Positions 1 to 8,703 of a stretch of 8,703 bases of DNA are shown in pieces (the first letter of the stretch is position 1; the number at the start of each line of letters is the position of its first letter). Origin of the DNA: an uncultured Ureaplasma sp. (lineage in GTDB: Bacteria > Bacillota_I > Bacilli_A > Mycoplasmatales > Mycoplasmoidaceae); assembly GCA_949295235.1 (NCBI GenBank), contig CASFKH010000025.1, positions 1 to 8,703 of the forward strand, written 5' to 3'. A program made the position numbers and the translations under genes. The notes beneath the pieces were generated by a model. The model saw only the letters and a list, made by a program, of their open reading frames with translations, was not told the DNA's origin and did no database searches.

Positions 1-63
1 AAAGCAAAAGAATTAGGTATTGAAATAATTTATCATGAATTTTGAAAAAAAGATGAGGTATAA
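1..63 (+). CDS. C-terminal end of an unidentified protein (partial)
   Basis: Frame 1 is open from the first base of the window to a TAA at 61-63, giving the last 20 residues, KAKELGIEIIYHEFWKKDEV. The W is encoded by TGA at 43-45, so the frame needs the mollicute code. The following gene starts 2 bases after this stop, and its likely ribosome binding site lies inside these last codons, so the two are probably co-transcribed and translationally coupled. The alternating hydrophobic stretch (LGIEIIY) looks like a beta strand near a C-terminus, but 20 residues are too few to name a family. That this is a real gene end rests on the gene-like codons, the coupling and the placement. Confidence 0.6.
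52..58 (+). promoter_or_regulatory. Shine-Dalgarno site for the 188-residue gene
   Basis: The sequence GATGAGG lies 7 bases before the ATG at 66-68, with GAGG matching the anti-Shine-Dalgarno end of 16S rRNA. It overlaps the last codons of the upstream gene. It supports ATG 66 as the start rather than the internal ATG at 225, which only becomes the first ATG of an open frame if TGA at 144-146 is read as stop. Confidence 0.6.
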
Positions 64-65
64 AC

Positions 66-632
66 ATGTTTGATAAATTTAAAAAAAAATTAGAAATAAA
101 AAAAATAAATCTTGATATACTAAATTATTATGAAAAACTTGGGTGACAACTTGATAAATATTTTGTTCTAAAAATTCGCTCTTCAAAAAACCCGTATATT
201 CAAAATAAACATGAATCTGAATATATGAAAAAATCTATAAAAATTCTTTATTTATTGAATGAATATATTAAAAAAATACCTCCAAAATTAAAAAATATCC
301 ATGAAGTAATAGAACAAATAAAAGAAATTGAACTTATAAAAATAGATGAAAAAAATATAAATATTGATCTAATTGCAAAATTGTTAGCAAGATATTATGT
401 ACTAGCTCCATATATTTATGTATGTATAATCTCATCTGAATATATTAAAAATGAAACAATAAGTGTCAAAAAAATATTAAATAGATTAACAAAAAAAGAT
501 TTAGTCAGAATTACATTAAAAAGTCCAATAATAATAAACATATGGAAAAATATATGTAATGAACCAGAATTGATTAAAAAATTTGATCCTGAATTTGCAA
601 AAATATTTGATATGTATATTCAAATTAATTAA
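66..632 (+). CDS. Hypothetical protein, 188 residues, probably cytoplasmic
   Basis: The frame runs from ATG 66 to TAA 630-632. It contains TGA at 144-146, read as Trp in the context KLGWQLDKYF, and one TGG at 543-545. The N-terminus (MFDKFKKKLEIKKIN) is very lysine-rich and has no signal peptide. The protein is basic and looks mostly helical. A hydrophobic stretch near residues 110-130 (LIAKLLARYYVLAPYIYVCI) could be a buried helix or a weak membrane segment. The C-terminus ends FDPEFAKIFDMYIQIN. I do not recognise a family or any catalytic motif. It follows the upstream gene by 2 bases and has a good Shine-Dalgarno site, so it is probably the last gene of a plus-strand unit that ends at the hairpin just downstream. 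Runs of 9 A (81-89) and 8 A (98-105) lie close behind the start codon. The gene call is firm; the function is unknown. Confidence 0.85.
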
Positions 633-643
633 TTTTTAAAATA

Positions 644-668
644 AAAAACTTGATTGATTCAAGTTTTT
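644..668. terminator. Bidirectional intrinsic terminator between converging genes
   Basis: AAAAACTTGA (644-653) and TCAAGTTTTT (659-668) form a perfect 10-bp inverted repeat around a 5-base loop, TTGAT. The plus strand ends the hairpin in five T; the minus strand ends it in six T (complement of 643-648) followed by more AT. It lies 11 bases after the stop of the plus-strand gene. On the minus strand it begins inside the TAA stop (667-669) of the large lipoprotein gene. The stem is weak in GC, as is common in very AT-rich mollicutes, so efficiency is uncertain. Position, symmetry and T-runs on both sides support a shared terminator. Confidence 0.72.
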
Positions 669-3600
669 ATAAATGTACTAATAATGTAAAATTGTTTGAC
701 AAATAACAAGTATTGTCAGGTTTGATTATTAATACTGGGCAAGGGAAAACAATATTTAAAGTAGCAGTATTTGTTTGAGAAAATAATTTATAATTAGCAG
801 ACGTAATTGTAGCATTTCAATAAACATAATTATTATTGTTAAATGAAGATGAAAATGAAAAGTTTTTATTTATAAATTCATTTAATGAATCATAATTAAT
901 TATATATTTGTCAGTTTCTAACTTGTAATTGTTTTGATTACTAACTCATTGTTTAAAGTTGGTTTCAAGACTTCTATCATCAATCAATTGATTTATATAT
1001 AATTGTGAGACATAAGAAGAATTATTGTAATTATCTACAATTTTTGGATCTTTTAAATCAGTTTCCATTCATTTTATTTTATTTGTTATTGCTTTTGTTG
1101 AAATAAAAGAAGATAATAGAGTTTTTAATATTCCGAATGAGTTTCCATAGCATTTTTGTTGAGCGCTAACACGTTTATTAGAATCATTTAAAATACTTGA
1201 TGCATTAACATTAATTGTATTATTTGTTGAATAGTTTCAATTTAATTCTCCTTTTTTATTTATAACAGGAAATAAATATGAATTTGTTGCACTAAAATTG
1301 ACTTCAACAGTATTTTGAGGACTTATAACTAAATTAACTGGTAAAGTATTATTTATTAGCATACTTATAACACTATTAATGCTATTAGGTAAATCCAAAT
1401 TAGATAAATCAATATTAATGTTTTCTTTTGAAATTAATGCTGCAATTGGTAATGTATTAATAGTAATTTTTTGTTTTAAATGAAAACTTCAAGTTGAGTC
1501 TTGATTAATATAATTATTATTTGCATCATAACTAAATAAATATTGAGAATTTGTAATTTCAATATTATTAGCAATTGCAGAAGATAAATCAGTAGTTGTA
1601 CCATCTTCTAATTGTACATCATTGAAAAAAGAGGTAATGATTCTTTGTATTAATTGATATAAATTAATTGTTTCATAATTGTATGTTCCTAATAATTGAT
1701 TTTTAACACTTTTACGAATTTTGCATGTCATATTAAAGTTAATAGCATTAACTATATTTGATATTAATTGAATTGTAGAATTATCACTTCCAATTATTGC
1801 AAATAAAATGTTAAATAATGAATTATTATTACCTTTTGTAAATTCATTAACAAAGAAGTCAAGAACGTGAATATCTTTATAGCTATTAGCTGCTATGTTA
1901 TTGTCTACACAATTAGGATCATAAGTGTTTGCAAATTCAATTAAATTACTAAAATAATTTAATAATGCATTACCAATTTTACCCACCTTACCTTCTTGCA
2001 CAGATAAAGTATCAAAAATACTTGGCAATTGAGAAAGTAAACAATCAAAAATATTTGGGTCTTGAGACAAATTTTCTAATAAAGGAGTAATGATATCTAA
2101 TAATCACCCCAATTGTTTACTTAACACTTTTTCAAGCATTGGAGCTAATGCAACAATATTTGAAACAGTATCTTTCATATCTGAAATATTTTTATTTGAA
2201 TTTTTAATGTCATATAACATACTTAATAATCCATTTTTTGAAACCGATTCTGGTAATAGATCATTAATTAAGTTAATAATATTATCTAAATTATTAAATA
2301 GAAAAGTTGATAAATTTTGGTTTGAAAACAAATCACCAACAACTTCTGCGATTTCCTTATTTTTTGTAAGTGCATAAATCAAATTATATAAATCATTATT
2401 AATTGATATTAAAAAATCATAAATTGTTGGGTTATCTGCAATTTTTAATAAAATGTTTTGAACAGATTTAAATGTAGTTGAAAATTTAGTTATTTCATTT
2501 TGGATATAATTTTTATTTGCATTTTTTAATTGTTCTGGTAATTCTGGATCAGATAATGATTGACTAAAAGTATCTGTAGTTTGTAATATATTTTTTCCAG
2601 GATAAACATTTTGAACAATAGTGGATTGTGAAAATGAATTAGGGAAAATCATTTCATAATTATTAGTTGAACTAAATTCATAACAAATTTCATCATTTAA
2701 ATATAATTGAACTGATAAATTATTAAAAGCAGAGGTTAAATAACCAGTTTTATTAATTGTAGATTGAGTAGATATTCAAGGAGATATATTTGAATTATTA
2801 AATGAAATTATTAAACCAACTGTACCACCAACTGGAACATGAATTTCAGGAATATTAATATTGAAATAAAAATTATCTTTATTAATAACTTCTTCAATTT
2901 CATTCATGTTTGAAAACTGTAGTACTAAATTACCATTTAATTCATTATTATTTAATGTTATATCATTACCACAAAAGATATTTAAATCCAAAATATTAGT
3001 TCCTGTTCATGAATCAATAATTTTAGCAAATAAATTTTTAGCACAATAATAAAAGTCTTCAATAATATTACCTTTTATACCATTATTGTCATTTAAATTT
3101 TTCATAAATTCAGTCTTAACAATTTGCGAATCAATTGCAGATTGAAAAGAAGAAATAATATTCTCTATTGGAACTAAATTATCACTCAATACATTTTGAA
3201 TATATTTATATTGAGTTGTCTCAATGGTAGGAGTGTTTCAGTTAATTACTCTTTCTCAATCATTAGAAATGTTACCAAGATTTTTAATCGCATCAATTGG
3301 AGTGACAGAAGGTACAGAAACTGAAGATGAATAAATATCTAAAATTCCGTATGGAACCTTTTGGTTGGGTAAAAATATATAATATTTTAAAGAATTGTCA
3401 TCTTGGATTCTATAATCTGAATAAATATAAGCGTTTTCAACATCTAAATTTGAATTGCTGTATGTACTTATTGAAGACAATATTTGATTTGGACTTAAAT
3501 TTGCAACATCATTTAAACTTTTGTTAAAAAACACAGAATTAGCTTGGATACCATAATAATTTAATGAATTAATATTTGCATCTAAACTATTTAAATTTAG

Positions 3601-3984
3601 AGCACTAAATTCAACTTGTAATAATTGAACATTGTCATTATTTTTAATAGGAATTGATAAAATATTATTTTCAAATTTAATATTTTTGATATTAAAAATA
3701 ATGTCATTATTAAATAAGTTAGGTGCACATTTTACTAGCTTAGTTTTAATATTCTCTAATTTATTAAATGATTGAATTGAAGAAGCAAGTTGTTGAATAG
3801 CAATATAAATATTATATCAATCAAAAAATTCTGAACTTGTAGAAAAAATTTGAGAGTTTTGATCATATTCATAATTGTTATATTCATTACTAGAACATGA
3901 TGTTAAAAGTGCGGAAGGTATCACTACACTTCCACCTATTAAAATTGAAGAAAATAATAAAGTAACAAGTTTAATTTTTTTCAT
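667..3984 (-). CDS. Very large surface lipoprotein, 1105 residues, unknown function
   Basis: The frame is open from ATG at 3984 to TAA at 667-669, with 11 TGA codons read as Trp and no TGG. The N-terminus is a lipoprotein signal: MKKIK, a hydrophobic core (residues 6-27), then the lipobox LTSC with the lipidated cysteine at residue 30, followed by a polar linker (SSNEYNNYEYDQ). The mature protein should sit on the outer face of the membrane. Residues about 50-440 look mixed and strand-rich; about 500-690 look strongly helical with recurring amphipathic segments; from about 830 to the end it is strand-rich and Asn/Ser/Thr-rich. Besides C30 there are ten cysteines (86, 314, 338, 434, 648, 692, 754, 945, 1082, 1093). 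It is the last gene of the operon, 1 base after the smaller lipoprotein. The size, lipobox and helical core recall large mollicute paralogous lipoproteins such as the MOLPALP family, but I see no diagnostic motif and do not assign it. Confidence 0.88.
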
Positions 3985-3988
3985 ACTA
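3984..3988 (-). promoter_or_regulatory. Stop-start junction without Shine-Dalgarno (translational coupling)
   Basis: On the minus strand the 348-residue lipoprotein gene ends in TAG (3988-3986), followed by a single T and then the ATG (3984-3982) of the 1105-residue gene. The bases before the ATG (TATCTTAAAATTTTAG) contain no GGAG-like motif. The start is nevertheless clear because a full lipoprotein signal follows at once. Initiation therefore probably depends on ribosomes that have just terminated on the upstream gene, which would tie the amounts of the two lipoproteins together. Confidence 0.6.
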
Positions 3989-5032
3989 AAATTTTAAGAT
4001 AAATTTATAAAAATAAATAGTTTCGTTTTCTAAATTTGGATTAGAACTAAATGTAATTAAAATTGAGTTTGTAATTTCTTGATTATAAATTGCATAATTG
4101 TATACTGAATTAGATTGAGAATCTACACAATTCATAAGACTATGAACTTCAGGAAGACTATTAACATAGTTATTTAAACTATTGAAAACATTAATTGAGT
4201 TTAAATCTAATATGTCCAGTTTTGTCATATTTGGGAAAAATTTATTTATATCATCAATGTTTAATTCAAAATTAGTTACAATTTGTTTATCAATATTAGG
4301 CGACACATTAATATTAAATATAATGTCTGGAAACTCAGATTCATTCAATATTGGAATGTATTGATCATTAATCTTATATATTAATTGATAAACATTTGCA
4401 GAAATATATTCTTTTGAATGCAAATAATAAATAGTATTAGGAATATAATAACCATTTGGACTTATATTATTTATATTTTTGGTTCATTCTTGATCAGTGA
4501 CTAAGTTAGGATTAGTATTTGAAATTGAAGGTAAATCAACTTGGTTGATCACAATTGGTCCTTTGTTTATTAAATCTAAATTTGGTTTTTGCAAATTATT
4601 ACTTGTAAATACTAATAAGTTATCAATTTCAATTTCAAGTATTTCATTATTATTTTTAAAAGTTGCTAATGCATTAATAAAAATTGGATTACTACTTATA
4701 GAATTTAAAGGAATAATTGTTGCAGAAGTTGAACTATTAAACTCAAATCCAGTTTCTTTAATAGAATCACTATTAATTTCATTTAATCCATTTACAAATT
4801 CATAAAAATTTCCATTTTGAAAATCATTTTGTCAATCATAAATTGATTTTTGCCACAAAATAGAAGAGACACAATGTTGATTGACAAAATTATCAAAACT
4901 TAAATTAATCTTATTTGTATCTTTTTTTACTGCATTTTTCGAATTAGAACATGAAGTTAAAGCAACTGTACTAATTGAACAGATAGAAATAGACAATAAT
5001 CCTATAAATAATCATTTTTTATTTAATTTCAT
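3986..5032 (-). CDS. Surface lipoprotein, 348 residues, unknown function
   Basis: The frame runs from ATG at 5032 to TAG at 3986-3988, with three TGA Trp codons (including residue 7) and one TGG (4853-4855, residue 60). The N-terminus MKLNKKW plus a hydrophobic core (residues 8-24) and the lipobox LTSC, cysteine at residue 28, mark a lipoprotein anchored outside the membrane. The mature part starts with a polar linker (SNSKNAVKKDTNK). It then shows mixed strand and loop character rich in Asn, Ile, Ser and Glu, with two further cysteines (54 and 302). The C-terminus is short and hydrophobic (IYFYKFILKF). No substrate-binding-protein motif is recognised. It sits between the permease gene (2 bases upstream) and the larger lipoprotein gene (1 base downstream), so it is probably a partner of the transporter. 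An ORF that appears to begin at 4423 is only the part after an in-frame TGA. Confidence 0.9.
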
Positions 5033-5034
5033 AA

Positions 5035-8000
5035 TTAACGCACCGAAATAGCTTGAGGAACATTTACCTTCTTAATTTTTCTATATCCATAATAACATGT
5101 AATTCCAAATGTTAAACCAACAACTCCTAATACAATTAGGAATATTCAGAATGGAGCAGTAGGAGATACAATAATTTGGAATCCATTAAATATTATCATT
5201 GAAGTTAATGATAATCCATCAATTGTAATTGGTATTGATAATCCAATTCCCAAGAACAATACAACTCAATAAACAAACATAAATGAAAATGCATTTTTAA
5301 CATCTGAAATTCCTAACACTTTCATTAATGATACTAATCTATTAGATTCACTAATAATCATTGTAGCCATTAATGTAATAATTAATATCAATACAGGTAT
5401 GAAACAAATTGCAATTATCATTTCAATTTTTTCAAAAGTTCCATCAAAAATTGCTCCAACATTCACAATTGTAGTATCAACAGAATTAACTTGAGCAATA
5501 AAAGGTTGATCAGTGTCAAATAAATTAACTAAGGATCTTACTCAATCACCAATATTTTGAATACCTTCTACATCATTTGGAGTTATTGGAGTGTCTCCAT
5601 GGTTAGTATACATTGGAATATTTATATTAGGATCAATATTAGTAATGTTAATTACATTATTGTTATCTTCATAATCTACAAAATTTGTAATATGTGTCAA
5701 TTCTGGTAATAGAGATCAATTATTTTTTATAAGAGATTTTAATTCTCCACCAGAAACATTTGTAGGTCCTGTACCAATATTTGTATTTCATAAACCTTTA
5801 GAAGTAGTTAATCCACTTGGAGAATAAATTCCACCATAATTGTAAAATAATTTTGGAATTTCTTGATTTGTAAACACACCATTAAAAGGAATGTAGCCAA
5901 ATCCAGGGTTATATGGACCATTTCATGATGAACCAGGATTATTGAAAGTTTGATATCCTAATATTTTATTAGCAATTTCTTGAGATGTATAATATTGCTT
6001 TCCAGATTTCGAAGAAGTTATTCCTACAATTTTAAATTTAACATTATTAAATGGATCTATACCAATATTTCTTCGATTAAATCTATCATAAATATTATTT
6101 GCATTTACACTTAATATATCACCAACATCAAAACCATTTAATTTATGAACAACTTCATTAATAATAATTGGATAATAATTATCAACTGTATTTTCAAACA
6201 ATAAATCATTTATTATATTATCATTTGAATCATATAATTCAATATAATTTGAGTTTTGTTTAATTCCGCTAATATTAATTGATGAATTATTTTTACCTTG
6301 ATTAATAATATCTCCATCAATATATGTATAAGTTTCATCATCCGCACTAACAGGAACTGCACCATAACCAACTTTATAACTAAATTCTGGTATAACTTGG
6401 TTTGATTTTCCTAAATTTGGATTATCACTATAAAAATATTTATATCAATATTGAAATAATGGGTTTTGAGAATTTGTTATGATTTGAACAATTAATTGAA
6501 TTACTTTTGGTTTAACTGTATATGTTGGAGCAGCATTAATTCCATTGGGATTGATTTTTCATTCATATTTATTAGTTGAATAATCTAGTTCTTTAATAAA
6601 AATTCACGCATCCTTATTAATATCAGTCAAATAATTATCTGAAATATCTGAGCCATCTAAAGTAAAAGGTTGTTCATTAACATTTGGTAAATATGTTGAA
6701 TAAAATATTGGTTGACCATTATATTGACTATCCACATTATCCAATAACGGTGATGAACCACCATTAATAGCAATTTTGTTTTGCTCTTGCAATCAATAAT
6801 AAAACTCACAATTAGTTGTTAATTGTTTATCAAATAAATCTAATGCTAAATTTAAAATATTATTTGGAATCAATCCCTTTGCAATATCTCAAGGGTTTAC
6901 AATAGCTCCACCAATGTTTAAGTTTATATCTAAAATTGGTTTTATAAATACTTTATTATTGAAAAAATTTATATTGTTTGTTAATTGAGTGGCCAAATCA
7001 GTATATGGTAAATATAATGAAGTGAAATATGAATTACTATTGTATGGATCGGCAAATGCATTCGCATATTCACTGCCACTATAGAAACTACCTTGTGGTG
7101 CATCTAAAGGAGTATCATAATTTCCTTCATATCAACTTGATGAAGAATAATAATTGTATATTCCTTTTTGTGTAGTACCAATTTGTTCATATGGTATTGG
7201 TGAATAATAACCAGCATTAATTGTAGGGGAATACAAATTGAATGCATAAGTATAATTTTTATTTCTATCAGTATAGCTTTGAGCTGCGCTGAATTGATGG
7301 TATGTTCCAACAGTATATGAAATTAATGTAGAAAATAACATAACAATTAAAGTTAATATTACAAATCTTACAATATTTCCCATCATATATGTTAATCTGA
7401 ATGAACCAAATGCACCAAATAATGATGCTAATTTTTTGGTATGGATAATTAATCAATTCATTCTAAATTCACTTGATGAATTTAAGATATCTTGAGTTTT
7501 CTTTCTTAATGTTCATAAAATTATACAAATAATTAATACATATAAAACTATAAAGATTATAAATATAATCACAAAGAAATATCATCACTCAAACCTTGAA
7601 TTAGGAATTGCCAAGGTTCAATACTGTGATATTAAATCATTTAATGGATTAACTAAAACAACACTTAAAACATATGAAATAATTCCACAGATGATAGCAG
7701 GAATTAAAGCAAAAGGAAAGAATGATAAAGCTAATATAGGCTTTTTAATACCATTTGCGATTCCGATACCAAATACAATTTTATTTTGTTTTATAATTGA
7801 ACGAATTAATGTTGAGATAAAAAATAATGATAAAAATCCAATTAAAACACCAATGATAATACCAACAATTAAAATTACATTTTGTAAATTAGATAAAAAA
7901 TATGCTCTTAAATAAATTATATTATTAGGTTGATTTGAATCATTTAAATAATAAGCAGTATTATAACCGTAAGTACTTATTGTATAATCAACTATTTTAT

Positions 8001-8703
8001 TGAATAAATTTATATTCTCTTCTTGACTATTATCGGGAGGATATCTAACTGAATAATATATGCTAGAATTAGTACTAGTTCCATCTATTGATCTATTATA
8101 ACCAGATTCATTTACATATAATACTCCAGAATTATTATTATCAACTAAAATATTAGTTGAATTTAAAATAGGATGAATCATATCTGGAGTTATCCCTTCA
8201 TCAACAATAATAAATGGACTTCCATTAACATAAACCTTATAATCATCAGGAACTGATTCGAATCAATTCAAAAATGAAGATTGAGGTTCAAAACGATTTG
8301 TTTCAGGATTAAATACATTTATTAATGTACTTGGATTTAAATTAGAATCATTAATATCATAGTTTATAAATGGTAATTGTAAAGCATCAGATATTGTTCT
8401 TGTAGGTATGCTTTTTTTGTTATTTGAATTGAAATAATTATTCGATACGATACAAAAATATGATGTCGGATCATAAATTTTTATTTGAAAGGGAATAGTA
8501 GCCGTATTACCTAATAATGGTACAGTTTGACCACAATCTATGTTAAAGCCAAAACCATTAAATGAAATAGTTGAAAAAACCATTAATTCTCTTAATTTAT
8601 ATCAATATGAATTAGTGTTTAATTGTGTAGGACTCAAGTAAATATTATAATAATTATTATATTCTTCTTCATTTGATGGAATTTGAACTAATTTTTCAAT
8701 TAT
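5035..8703 (-). CDS. Giant FtsX/MacB-type ABC transporter permease (N-terminus outside window)
   Basis: The minus frame is open from the window edge to TAA at 5035-5037: 1222 residues with 19 TGA Trp codons and no TGG. Seven membrane segments are visible, at about 7804-7881, 7651-7728, 7511-7590, 7309-7374, 5353-5427, 5221-5289 and 5083-5151. With one more expected beyond 8703, this gives two tandem four-helix units, each with a large outer domain after its first helix: at least 274 residues (7882-8703) and about 627 residues (5428-7308). Family signs are YVNGSPFIIVDEGITPDMI in the first outer domain; LNGFDVGDILSV and VKFKIVGITSSKSG (about 6000-6170), typical of a MacB-like core domain; the cytoplasmic ESNRLVSLMKVLGIS, like the coupling region of FtsX permeases; and the C-terminal YRKIKKVNVPQAISVR. 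Such permeases work with a separate ATPase, which is not in this window. It heads the visible part of an operon with two lipoprotein genes. The family call is firm; the substrate is unknown. Confidence 0.9.
5041..5044 (-). promoter_or_regulatory. Weak ribosome binding site for the 348-residue lipoprotein
   Basis: On the minus strand GGTG (in TTTCGGTGCG) lies 8 bases before the ATG at 5032 and can pair with the CACC of the 16S rRNA 3' end. It overlaps the last codons of the permease gene. Only four bases match, so coupling to translation of the permease, whose stop is 2 bases from this start, may matter more than this site. Confidence 0.35.

Noticed and set aside
81..105. Runs of 9 A and 8 A behind the start of the 188-residue gene as a phase-variation switch.
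   Set aside because: The runs encode lysines and are ordinary in such AT-rich DNA. The product has no surface signal, and one sequence cannot show length variation.
225..632. A 135-residue gene starting at ATG 225.
   Set aside because: The same frame stays open back to ATG 66 when TGA 144-146 is read as Trp, and ATG 66 has a Shine-Dalgarno site.
2090..2377. Plus-strand ORFs opposite the operon (also near 3327, 4182, 4497 and 7691).
   Set aside because: They are antisense to well-supported coding sequence, have no ribosome binding sites, and their translations look like reverse images of the lipoprotein and permease genes.
667..3984. Assigning the large lipoprotein to the MOLPALP family.
   Set aside because: Size, lipobox and helical content fit loosely, but I could not point to a diagnostic motif; a profile search would decide.
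7104..7456. Overlapping minus-strand ORFs in a second frame inside the permease.
   Set aside because: They lie out of frame within a conserved membrane segment and coupling region; the permease frame explains the sequence fully.
667..8703. The minus-strand genes as a set of small ORFs or decayed pseudogenes.
   Set aside because: All fragments lie in one frame per gene and are separated only by TGA, with no TAA or TAG. Read as code 4 they form three intact genes, two with full lipoprotein signals.
1..8703. CRISPR array, tRNA or rRNA gene, insertion sequence, or phage attachment site.
   Set aside because: No regularly spaced repeats, cloverleaf, rRNA signature, transposase or terminal repeats were seen; nearly every base is coding.

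Overview
The window comes from a mollicute (Mycoplasma/Spiroplasma/Ureaplasma-type bacterium). The DNA is very AT-rich. The genes read through only if TGA is translated as tryptophan (genetic code 4): about 35 in-frame TGA codons are used, against two TGG codons. Under the standard code the three long minus-strand genes would look like strings of fragments. The genus cannot be fixed from the sequence alone.

Left end, plus strand (1-632): the last 20 codons of an unidentified gene are followed, after 2 bases, by a complete 188-residue gene of unknown function (66-632). The ORF that starts at 225 is only the part of this gene after an in-frame TGA. A perfect 10-bp inverted repeat (644-668) fills most of the 34-base gap to the next gene and looks like a shared terminator for two converging transcription units.

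Rest of the window, minus strand (667-8703): one tightly packed operon read from right to left. First comes a very large FtsX/MacB-type ABC transporter permease (5035-8703, N-terminus outside the window), built as two tandem permease units with large extracellular domains. Two bases later comes a 348-residue lipoprotein (3986-5032). One base after that comes a 1105-residue lipoprotein (667-3984). Both lipoproteins have a clear lipobox ending L-T-S-C. No ATPase gene is visible; it may lie beyond position 8703 or elsewhere.

Taken together, the operon looks like a cell-surface machine: a permease with large external domains made together with two surface-anchored lipoproteins. This fits substrate capture, lipoprotein or peptide handling, or mechanical coupling across the membrane. 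Its substrate and job cannot be read from the sequence. No RNA gene, mobile element, CRISPR array or long non-coding stretch was seen.
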